NCBI GenBank assembly: GCA_944320965.1
Contig: CALUJO010000005.1
Location: 1 to 64,000 of the forward strand
Direction of reading: 5' to 3'
Length of the DNA: 64,000 bases
DNA from: an uncultured Bacteroidaceae bacterium
GTDB taxonomy: Bacteria > Bacteroidota > Bacteroidia > Bacteroidales > Bacteroidaceae
Both the position numbers and the translations under genes were made by a program. A model generated the notes under the pieces. That model was not told the DNA's origin, searched no databases, and saw nothing but the letters and a program-made list of their open reading frames with translations. Of this stretch, positions 16,015-23,787 are shown in pieces (position 1 is the first letter of the stretch; every line of letters begins with the position of its first letter).

Positions 16015-16722
16015 TTATTGGTGCCGGTAAGAATTTACAGCGTTTATGAAATCATCAACATAAGTTCTCCCGATAGGAATCTTTATGTTTCCTTCGTTCA
16101 TCACAACATAATTGTGGTTGTAGCTTTCAATGTTCTTCAATGGAATGATGTATGACTTGTGGACTCTGACAAATTTGTCTTCAGGCAGCATGGACATGAT
16201 TGTTTTCATTGAAGTTCTTGACAATATGTATGGTTCCCTGATACGGTATATCTTGGCATAGTTTTCCATTGCCTCGATATAAAGTATGTCATCGGTTGAT
16301 AACATGATATTGTTGTATTCCTGTTTCACTATGATATGTTCCGGCTTTGACTGTGGAGCTTGTGATTCAAGTCTTCTCAATGCTTTGTCTATAGCCTTTT
16401 CAAATCTCTCATAGGCAAAAGGCTTATGCAGAAAATCAACGGCATCAAGATTAAAACCTTCCAATGCAAACTTGGCGTGGGCGGTTGTAAATATGAAAAC
16501 ACATTCTTTGGGAAGTTTCTTGGCTATTTCAATTCCGCTTATACTGTTCATCTCAATATCCAGAAACACTATATCCGGCTTTTGTTTTTCTATATTCTCT
16601 ATACCGATATGAGGCTCACTGAAAGTGGTCAGATTTATATTTCCCTTGCGTTTGCAGAAACTGCTTATTACCGTAAGCGCCAATGGTTCGTCATCAATAG
16701 CTATGCAGTTTATCTTTTTCAT
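16015..16722 (-). CDS. LytTR-family response regulator
   Basis: This 235-residue protein has an N-terminal receiver domain (acid pair Asp10-Asp11, phosphoacceptor Asp55 in IVFLDIEM, conserved Lys in DFLHKPF). The C-terminal LytTR DNA-binding domain starts around residue 130 (IIVKQEYNNIMLSTDDILYI, then EDKFVRVHKSYIIPL). It should bind direct repeats near its target promoters. Its start overlaps the stop of the kinase gene by 4 bases (ATGA). The RND efflux operon is divergent from the kinase gene, so that pump is the most likely target. Confidence 0.93.
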   Translation of the reverse strand: MKKINCIAIDDEPLALTVISSFCKRKGNINLTTFSEPHIGIENIEKQKPDIVFLDIEMNSISGIEIAKKLPKECVFIFTTAHAKFALEGFNLDAVDFLHKPFAYERFEKAIDKALRRLESQAPQSKPEHIIVKQEYNNIMLSTDDILYIEAMENYAKIYRIREPYILSRTSMKTIMSMLPEDKFVRVHKSYIIPLKNIESYNHNYVVMNEGNIKIPIGRTYVDDFINAVNSYRHQ

Positions 16723-17738
16723 TTGATTCTGATTTTTAGTGAAACAAAATAGATTCCGTTCTGTTCATAATTATTTAGATTGAATCTTTCCGGGTATAGC
16801 AGATTAAGCCTTTTCCTGCAGTTCTTTATTCCTATTGCCGGATGGTTGTCCTTCTTATGTTTCATTATTTTATTTTCCGTATTGAATAGAAGTTCTCCAT
16901 TCTCAACGGTAATTGATATTTTAATGTAGCAGTCTTCATCAGGTGATGTTCCGTATTTGAATGCGTTTTCAATGAAGGTTATAAGAATCATTGACGGGAT
17001 TTCTATTTCATCGTCATCAATCTTTGTTGTGAAGTATATTTTTGTATGGTGGTTAAGACGCAGTTCCTGCAACTCAACATATTGCTGTATATAATCAATC
17101 TCGCTTCGTATATTTATAGTGTCGGATGTAGACTGGCTGTACATATATTGCATTATGTTAGAGAATTTTATGAATGCCGATTCTGTATTGTCCGACTGGC
17201 TTACTACAAGTCCGTATATTGCGTTCAGAGTGTTGAACAGAAAGTGCGGGTCAATCTGTGACTTGTATATGGCAAGTTCTGCTTTGTTCTTTTCCGCTTC
17301 AATTTCCTGCTTTGACAATATTTGTTTGAACAGCTCGAATATCAGTTCGATAGCAAGTGAGAATCCTGTAACAATAAGGAAAAAATACCATACTATCTGC
17401 GTTCTCATATGTCTTTTGGCAGCATTTGCCAACCTGGATATTTCTGTTTCTGCGTTTCCGGAATTGTCGGGCAGAGGGAAATCACTTATCAGTTTTGTTA
17501 TTACAAGTATCACAATTATTATAGCAGCAGCCTTCAAATACTTTTTCTGCATAACCATTGAAGGCAGGTTTATCTTTCGGTATGTAAAGTAAAGCGCATA
17601 TAGATATGTAATCAATGTAAGCATGAACGTGGTGTGATGCACAATCCATTTCTCAACCGGCGCCAGCATAATGACTATAGGCAGTATAGCCATACAAAAG
17701 AGCAAATCTATATAGATTGATATTCTTTTATGTTTCAT
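16719..17738 (-). CDS. LytS/YehU-type sensor histidine kinase
   Basis: This 339-residue inner-membrane kinase has four hydrophobic segments in its first 140 residues and almost no periplasmic sensing domain. Then comes the His_kinase domain QIDPHFLFNTLNAIYGLV, with His165 as the phosphoacceptor. A HATPase domain follows, with ILITFIENAFKYGTSP (N box) and HPAIGIKNCRKRL. It phosphorylates the LytTR regulator encoded by the overlapping downstream gene. The signal may be sensed within the membrane, for instance a lipophilic compound, which would suit control of the adjacent pump. It has the clearest promoter of the window, at 17773-17803. Confidence 0.93.
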   Translation of the reverse strand: MKHKRISIYIDLLFCMAILPIVIMLAPVEKWIVHHTTFMLTLITYLYALYFTYRKINLPSMVMQKKYLKAAAIIIVILVITKLISDFPLPDNSGNAETEISRLANAAKRHMRTQIVWYFFLIVTGFSLAIELIFELFKQILSKQEIEAEKNKAELAIYKSQIDPHFLFNTLNAIYGLVVSQSDNTESAFIKFSNIMQYMYSQSTSDTINIRSEIDYIQQYVELQELRLNHHTKIYFTTKIDDDEIEIPSMILITFIENAFKYGTSPDEDCYIKISITVENGELLFNTENKIMKHKKDNHPAIGIKNCRKRLNLLYPERFNLNNYEQNGIYFVSLKIRIK

Positions 17739-17772
17739 AAGGGATATTAGGGACCATTTAAAAACGTATATA

Positions 17773-17803
17773 CAAAAGTAACTTTTAAAATCTGTTTTTC
17801 AAA
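17773..17803 (-). promoter_or_regulatory. consensus promoter of the kinase-regulator operon
   Basis: TTTG (17800-17803), exactly 19 bases, and TACTTTTG (17773-17780) on the minus strand match the Bacteroidetes consensus fully. It sits in the 164-base region shared with the divergent RND operon, whose own promoter is less clear. Confidence 0.7.
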
Positions 17804-17902
17804 CATGCTTTTTAATCATTCATCATCACATTTCATTTGTTTGTCATCAGTTGTTTTGAATGCATGTTATTTATATATTTTTTTGTTGAAAAATAAAACA
17901 AT

Positions 17903-18985
17903 ATGAAACGTATTATAGTATATTTAGGTTTGTCATGTATGTTGGTTGCATGTAACAAAAGTTCTTCGGATATGCCGGCAGCAGCATATAAGACTTTTGT
18001 TATAAACAGTTCTGATTGTGTCCTTAATTCAAGTTATTCCGCATCATTGGCAGGAAAGCAGTTTGTGGAAATACGTCCTCAAATCAGTGGTACGATTACA
18101 GACATCTGTATAAACGAGGGTAGTACTGTCAGGAAAGGTCAGATTCTTTTTATCATAGACCAGGTTCCATATAAAGCTGCACTTGAAACAGCTGTGGCAA
18201 ATGTAAAGACCGCACAGGCAAAACTTGAAACCGCAAAGCTTACACTTGACAGCAAACAGGAGCTTTTCAAGCAGAATGTTGTTTCAGAGTTTGATTTGAA
18301 AACTGCACAGAACGCTTATTCCGAAGCTGAGGCTGCACTTGCATTGGCAAAGGCACAGGAAACGAATGCACGGAATGACTTGTCATATACAGAGGTTAAA
18401 AGTCCGGTTGACGGAATGGCAAGCATGATTCCTTACCGTGTAGGCGCATTGGTAAACAGCAGTATTTCCGAACCTCTTGTAACCGTATCCGATGACAGCT
18501 CTGTATATGCTTATTTTTCCTTGACAGAAAATCAGGTCCTTGATATAATGGAACGCTACGGTTCACTGCAGAATGCCATTGACAATATGTCGGAAGTCGA
18601 ACTTAAAATGAGTAACGGCAAGATGTATAAGCATAAGGGCCGTATTGATGCAATAAGCGGAACGATAGAGCAGGGAACAGGAACTGTAAGTGTACGTGCC
18701 GTTTTCCCTAATGAGGAAGGAATATTGCGCAACGGCGGTAGCGGAAATGTCATTTTGCCTACGGTATTGAATAATTGTATAACAATTCCTCAGGCTGCCA
18801 CTTACGAGATTCAGAACAAGACTTTTGTCTATAAGGTTGTTAACGGTTATACAAAATCCACAGCGGTTGATGTATTCCGTCTTAACAATGGGACAGAATA
18901 TGTCGTGAATTCGGGAGTACAGGTAGGGGATACTATAATAGCCGAAGGAGCAGGATTGCTAAGGGATGGTATAAGAATAGAATGA
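17903..18985 (+). CDS. RND efflux periplasmic adaptor (membrane fusion protein)
   Basis: This 360-residue AcrA/MexA-type protein has a lipobox ending at Cys17 (MLVACNKSS). The split lipoyl domain is visible (KQFVEIRPQISGTITDICINEGSTVRKG, later SYTEVKSPVDGMASMIPYRVG). Between the two halves is the alpha-hairpin (residues about 95-150), and then a beta-barrel (VTVSDDSSVYAYFSLTENQVL). It links the inner-membrane pump to the outer-membrane channel. The pump gene follows 18 bases downstream. It is divergent from the LytS/LytTR operon. Confidence 0.93.
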   Translation: MKRIIVYLGLSCMLVACNKSSSDMPAAAYKTFVINSSDCVLNSSYSASLAGKQFVEIRPQISGTITDICINEGSTVRKGQILFIIDQVPYKAALETAVANVKTAQAKLETAKLTLDSKQELFKQNVVSEFDLKTAQNAYSEAEAALALAKAQETNARNDLSYTEVKSPVDGMASMIPYRVGALVNSSISEPLVTVSDDSSVYAYFSLTENQVLDIMERYGSLQNAIDNMSEVELKMSNGKMYKHKGRIDAISGTIEQGTGTVSVRAVFPNEEGILRNGGSGNVILPTVLNNCITIPQAATYEIQNKTFVYKVVNGYTKSTAVDVFRLNNGTEYVVNSGVQVGDTIIAEGAGLLRDGIRIE

Positions 18986-19003
18986 TTTTAAAGAAAGAAA
19001 AAG

Positions 19004-22000
19004 ATGAAGATAAAAACATTTATAGACCGTCCCATATTGTCAGGTGTTATTTCCGTACTGATACTTATATTGGGATTTATAGGATTGTCACAGTTGCCGG
19101 TTGAACAGTTTCCGGAAATTGCTCCGCCGACAGTCAGTGTTTCAGCTTCCTATACAGGAGCCAACGCCGAAACAGTGCTGAACAGTGTTGTTGTTCCTTT
19201 GGAAGAAGCATTGAATGGTGTTGAAAATATGATGTATATGACATCAACTGCATCAAACAACGGTTCTGCCCGTATAACTGTTTATTTCCGTCAGGGAACA
19301 GACCCGGACATGGCTACGGTGAATGTCCAGAACCGTATAGCGACAGCCGAAGGGTTGCTGCCGGCAGAAGTGACCAAAAGCGGTATCACTGTCAGAAAAC
19401 GTCAGACAAGTAACATAAAACAGCTTGCAGTCTATAGTCCGGATGATTCGTTTGACGAGGCATTTCTTACAAACTATATGAAGATAAATATAGAGCCTCG
19501 TCTGTCACGTATCGCTGGTGTCGGCGAAGTAAACGTATTCGGTTATGACTATTCTATGCGAATATGGCTTGACCCGACCAAGATGCACAAGTATAATCTA
19601 GTTCCTTCTGATATAAGTGCTGTATTGGACGAGCAGAATATTGAAGCTGCTACCGGAACACTTGGTGCGGAATCTGATAATACATTCCAGTATGTCCTGA
19701 AATATCGCGGACGTTATGAAGAGGAAACCGATTATGAAAATATGGTAATCAAGTCGCTTCCTGACGGTGAAGTTCTCCGTCTGAAGGATGTTGCAACCAT
19801 TGAACTCGGCACAAGGGCATATGATTATATCGGTGAAGTGAGCGGCCATCCCGGATGTAATATAATGATTTCACAGACTTCCGGTACGAATGCCAATGAG
19901 ATTATCAAAGAGATTGACCGTACCGTTGCCGAAATATCCGAGACATTGCCCGAGGGTATTAAGATTGTGGACCTTATGAGTACCAAGGATTTCCTTGATG
20001 CATCAATAAAGAGTGTCGTAAAAACATTGATAGAGGCTATTCTTCTTGTAGTACTTGTTGTATATGTGTTTTTGCAGAGCCTACGTTCTACTTTCATTCC
20101 TACAATCTCAATCATAGTATCACTGATTGGAACATTTGCATTTCTGGCTGTTGTCGGATTCAGCCTTAACATGCTTACGCTGTTTGCCCTTGTGCTTGTA
20201 ATCGGTACCGTTGTGGATGATGCCATAGTTGTGGTAGAGGCTGTCCAGGCAAAGTTTGATGAAGGGTATAAATCCTCGTACAAAGCTACCATTGATGCCA
20301 TGGACGGCATAACATCAGCCCTTGTTACCACAACATTTGTCTTTATGGCTGTGTTCATTCCGGTAAGTTTCATTGGCGGAACAACAGGTACATTCTATAC
20401 TCAGTTCGGACTTACAATGGCGGCAGCCGTTGCCATATCATTGCTTAACGCACTAACATTGAGCCCTGCACTATGTGCGTTGATAATGACACCTCACCAG
20501 ACTAACTCTGAAACAGGAAAACTAAGTTTCTCATCCCGTTTCCATATCGCTTTTGATACCGCGTTTTCCCGTCTTGTCAATAAGTATAAAGTTGGTGTCA
20601 TCTTTATGATTAAACGGAAATGGCTGGCTGCCGCTTTATTGATTATTGCCTGTGGGGGATTTGTTTACCTTATGAAGACTACAAAAACAGGACTTGTACC
20701 TAATGAGGATATGGGAACAGTCTTTGTTGATGTCCGTACTTCTCCTGGTAACAGTGTTCATGAAACACGCAAGGTAATGGAATTGGTTGACAGTTGCCTC
20801 CGTACCATTCCGCAAATAGAGCTTTATTCAAATATTACCGGTAATTCAATGCTTAGCGGTCAGGGAGCCTGCAACGGTATGTTTACCGTCCGTCTGAAAG
20901 ACTGGGATGAACGTACAGAGAAAGAGGATGCTATCGGAGCTATTATGGACGAAATACAGCGTAAAACCGCATTCATTGCAAGTGCTGATATTATGACCTT
21001 TACCCGTCCTATGATTCCAGGGTATGGTATGAACAGTGGTTTTGAAGTGTATGTCCAGGACCAGAAGGGAGGTCCGGTCGAGGACTTACTGAAATATACA
21101 CGTCTGTTTATTGACGAACTTTCAAAGCGTCCCGAAATCGGTCGTGCAACTACATCGTTTGATACAAAGTTTCCGCAATATCTTGTTGAGGTTGATGCTG
21201 CAGTGTGCAAGCGCAACGGAGTTTCACCGTCGGATGTGCTAAGTACCCTTTCAGGATATATCGGAGGAAACTATGCATCAAACATGAACAGGTTCTCAAA
21301 GATATACCGTGTAATGGTTCAGGCATCACCGGAATTCCGTCTTGATACCGAATCTCTTAACAATATGTATGTACGCAACAGTGACGGCAATATGACACCT
21401 GTAAGTCAGTATATAAAGCTTACACGTGTTTACGGTTCGGAAATCCTGACACGCTTTAATCTGTTCTCGGCAATTCAGGTAAACGGTTCTGCTGCTAACG
21501 GCTACAGTTCCGGACAGGCAATCAAGGCTGTTCAGGAAGTTGCTGCAAGTGTTTTGCCTACTGGATACGGATTTGAGTTCGGAGGTATGTCACGTGAAGA
21601 GTCAAGTACAGGCAATACAACAACAGTCGTTTTCATAATTTGTGTTGTATTCATATACCTTATTCTTTGTGCGCTTTATGAAAGTATTTTCATTCCGTTG
21701 GCAGTAATTCTTTCTGTGCCGTTCGGTCTTGCCGGAAGCTTCCTTTTCGCAAAGATGTTTGGTCTTGAAAACAATATATATCTTCAGACAGGACTTATCA
21801 TGCTTATCGGTCTTTTGTCAAAGACAGCCATTCTGCTTACAGAATATGCTTCCGAGCGTCGCCGTCATGGCATGAGCATTGCCGAGGCTGCCGTGTCTGC
21901 TGCCAAGGTCCGTCTGCGTCCTATTCTGATGACATCCCTTACCATGATATTCGGTCTGCTGCCAATGACATTCGCAACTGGTGTAGGCGCTAACGGAAAC

Positions 22001-22150
22001 ATTTCTCTTGGTGTGGGAGCTGTCGGAGGTATGTTTGTCGGAACTATTGCTCTTCTTTTCATAGTTCCTGTACTGTTTATATTTTTCCAGACAATTCAGG
22101 AGAGGGTGATGCCTGCACGTCTGACAGAAACAGATGATAAAAAGGATTGA
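19004..22150 (+). CDS. RND multidrug efflux transporter (AcrB/MexB type)
   Basis: This 1048-residue inner-membrane pump has the full RND layout with two large periplasmic loops. The proton-relay residues are present: Asp405-Asp406 in GTVVDDAIVVVE and Lys940 in GLLSKTAILL. The start, MKIKTFIDRPILSGVISVLI, is typical of the hydrophobe/amphiphile (HAE1) branch, and length equals that of AcrB (1049). It exports hydrophobic or amphiphilic drugs, bile acids or dyes using the proton gradient. It forms a tripartite pump with the adaptor upstream and the channel downstream. Confidence 0.95.
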   Translation: MKIKTFIDRPILSGVISVLILILGFIGLSQLPVEQFPEIAPPTVSVSASYTGANAETVLNSVVVPLEEALNGVENMMYMTSTASNNGSARITVYFRQGTDPDMATVNVQNRIATAEGLLPAEVTKSGITVRKRQTSNIKQLAVYSPDDSFDEAFLTNYMKINIEPRLSRIAGVGEVNVFGYDYSMRIWLDPTKMHKYNLVPSDISAVLDEQNIEAATGTLGAESDNTFQYVLKYRGRYEEETDYENMVIKSLPDGEVLRLKDVATIELGTRAYDYIGEVSGHPGCNIMISQTSGTNANEIIKEIDRTVAEISETLPEGIKIVDLMSTKDFLDASIKSVVKTLIEAILLVVLVVYVFLQSLRSTFIPTISIIVSLIGTFAFLAVVGFSLNMLTLFALVLVIGTVVDDAIVVVEAVQAKFDEGYKSSYKATIDAMDGITSALVTTTFVFMAVFIPVSFIGGTTGTFYTQFGLTMAAAVAISLLNALTLSPALCALIMTPHQTNSETGKLSFSSRFHIAFDTAFSRLVNKYKVGVIFMIKRKWLAAALLIIACGGFVYLMKTTKTGLVPNEDMGTVFVDVRTSPGNSVHETRKVMELVDSCLRTIPQIELYSNITGNSMLSGQGACNGMFTVRLKDWDERTEKEDAIGAIMDEIQRKTAFIASADIMTFTRPMIPGYGMNSGFEVYVQDQKGGPVEDLLKYTRLFIDELSKRPEIGRATTSFDTKFPQYLVEVDAAVCKRNGVSPSDVLSTLSGYIGGNYASNMNRFSKIYRVMVQASPEFRLDTESLNNMYVRNSDGNMTPVSQYIKLTRVYGSEILTRFNLFSAIQVNGSAANGYSSGQAIKAVQEVAASVLPTGYGFEFGGMSREESSTGNTTTVVFIICVVFIYLILCALYESIFIPLAVILSVPFGLAGSFLFAKMFGLENNIYLQTGLIMLIGLLSKTAILLTEYASERRRHGMSIAEAAVSAAKVRLRPILMTSLTMIFGLLPMTFATGVGANGNISLGVGAVGGMFVGTIALLFIVPVLFIFFQTIQERVMPARLTETDDKKD

Positions 22151-22176
22151 TAAAGAATATAATTTGCCATATAGAT

Positions 22177-23544
22177 ATGAAAAATATAGTTATATCAATT
22201 ATAATGCTGTCTTCGCTTGCCGGCTGCCATATATACAGGAATTATGAGCGTCCAGATAATTTGTCGGTAAGTGACAGCCTTTTCAGACATCCGGTTGCTG
22301 AAGAAGATACAATGACAATAGCATCGGTGTCATGGAGAGAACTGTTTACCGACCCTAAATTGCAGGAACTGATTGAATGTGGTCTGGAAAACAATACGGA
22401 TTTGCGTATAGCCTTTTTGAAAGTGAATGAAGCTGAGGCTTCGCTTATGTCGTCAAAGCTTTCTTTTCTTCCGTCTTTGGGCCTGTCGGCTGATGCGTCC
22501 ATAAGCAGTCTTGGAGGTGAAAGTGCCACTGAAACATATTCGGTCGGCGCTTCGGCAAGCTGGGAAATAGACATATTCGGCAAGCTTAGGAATGCCAAGA
22601 AAGGCACAGAAGCATTGTTGTATCAATATGAGGCAAATGCCCGTGCAGTGCAGACATTGCTGATAGCTACGATAGCCGACAGTTATTATACGTTGCTTGC
22701 CCTTGATGAACAGCTGAAGACAAGCCAGGAAACATCAAAGAACTGGAGCAGTTATGTAAAAACACTTGTTGCTCTCAAGGATAACGGAACGGTCAAGGAA
22801 TCGGACATTGCTCAGGCTAAAGCAAACAGTATAAAGGTTGACGCTTCACTGGTGTCACTTGAACAGCAGATAACATCAGTAGAGAACTCACTTTCCGTAC
22901 TTTTGGGAAGAGTTCCCGGTGCGATAGAAAGAAGTACACTGGATGAACAGGTATTCCCTGATTCATTGTCTGTCGGTGTTCCGTTGCAGCTTTTGCGTAA
23001 CCGTCCGGATGTCATGCAGGCAGAATGGAAACTGGCGGAGGCATATTATACGACCAATCAGGCGCGCGCTGCATTCTATCCGTCAATAACATTGGGCGGA
23101 AATGCCGGATGGACCAACAGCGGCGGAGGAACGATAACAGATCCCGCATCATGGTTGCTAAGTGCTGTCGGTTCTCTTGTTCAGCCTTTGTTTGAGAACG
23201 GCAAGAATATTGCGAATCTTAAAATAGCCAAAGCCCAGCAGGAAGAGTCACTTCTGTCTTTCCAGCAGAGTATTCTGAATGCGGGAGCAGAAGTGAATGA
23301 CGCGCTTGTTGCATGGCAGGCTTCACGTAAGCGTATAGATATGGGAAAACAGCAGATTGAAGCGCTGGAATCTGCCGTTAAAAGTACGGAACTTTTAATG
23401 AAATACGGCAATGTAAATTATCTTGAAGTCCTCGTAGCACAGCAGGCATTGCTGGAAGCACAGATGACAAACATTGGTGACAAGTATAATGAAATAAAGG
23501 GAGTCATTGATTTGTATCATGCATTGGGTGGGGGAATAAAATAA
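22177..23544 (+). CDS. outer-membrane efflux channel lipoprotein (NodT/OprM type)
   Basis: This 455-residue TolC-family protein has a lipobox ending at Cys17 (LSSLAGC). Two homologous OEP halves follow, each with long helices such as LIECGLENNTDLRIAFLKVN and LAEAYYTTNQARAAFYPSITLGG; the conserved YNRPDVMQAEW-like element appears as LLRNRPDVMQAEW. It completes the tripartite pump. The ATG at 22177, 26 bases after the pump stop, is chosen; an upstream TTG at 22147 in frame would break the signal peptide. It is the last gene of the operon, followed by a terminator. Confidence 0.93.
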   Translation: MKNIVISIIMLSSLAGCHIYRNYERPDNLSVSDSLFRHPVAEEDTMTIASVSWRELFTDPKLQELIECGLENNTDLRIAFLKVNEAEASLMSSKLSFLPSLGLSADASISSLGGESATETYSVGASASWEIDIFGKLRNAKKGTEALLYQYEANARAVQTLLIATIADSYYTLLALDEQLKTSQETSKNWSSYVKTLVALKDNGTVKESDIAQAKANSIKVDASLVSLEQQITSVENSLSVLLGRVPGAIERSTLDEQVFPDSLSVGVPLQLLRNRPDVMQAEWKLAEAYYTTNQARAAFYPSITLGGNAGWTNSGGGTITDPASWLLSAVGSLVQPLFENGKNIANLKIAKAQQEESLLSFQQSILNAGAEVNDALVAWQASRKRIDMGKQQIEALESAVKSTELLMKYGNVNYLEVLVAQQALLEAQMTNIGDKYNEIKGVIDLYHALGGGIK

Positions 23545-23621
23545 CCGTTGCATGATTTATGAATTATTAATAAGGGGAAAAGTCTTTTAATTTTTTTCAT
23601 AAGTAATATAATTATCCTTGC

Positions 23622-23660
23622 ATAAGGAGCCTTTCAGCAAATGAAAGACTCCTTATTTTA
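23622..23660. terminator. terminator between the RND operon and the HTCS gene
   Basis: ATAAGGAG-CTTTCA and its complement (arms about 23622-23635 and 23641-23656, small mismatch) form a hairpin with a 5-base loop followed by a T-rich stretch on the plus strand. It probably serves both converging units. Confidence 0.75.
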
Positions 23661-23664
23661 TATA

Positions 23665-23787
23665 TTACTGTATTTTTATGGTAGTCAGTTCCCCATTTGG
23701 CAACAGAGTATTTGTGACAAGAATTTTATAAAGTCTGTAACCGGAGCTTTTGTTCTTGAAACCGAAACTTTCGGTTGCAGAAAACAT
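23665..23787 (-). CDS. possible 40-residue ORF after the HTCS gene
   Basis: The HTCS stop TAA is followed at once by ATG (TAAATG), which opens 40 codons (MFSATESFGFKNKSSGYRLY to LTTIKIQ) ending at TAA 23665-23667, just before the hairpin. Placement is suggestive, but the length is within chance for this composition. I cannot assign a function, and it could simply be 3' untranslated sequence. Confidence 0.25.
   Translation of the reverse strand: MFSATESFGFKNKSSGYRLYKILVTNTLLPNGELTTIKIQ

Noticed and set aside
19825-20373. Minus-strand open frame of 182 codons
   Set aside because: It is antisense to the RND pump gene, with a composition rich in Ser/Thr typical of shadow frames.
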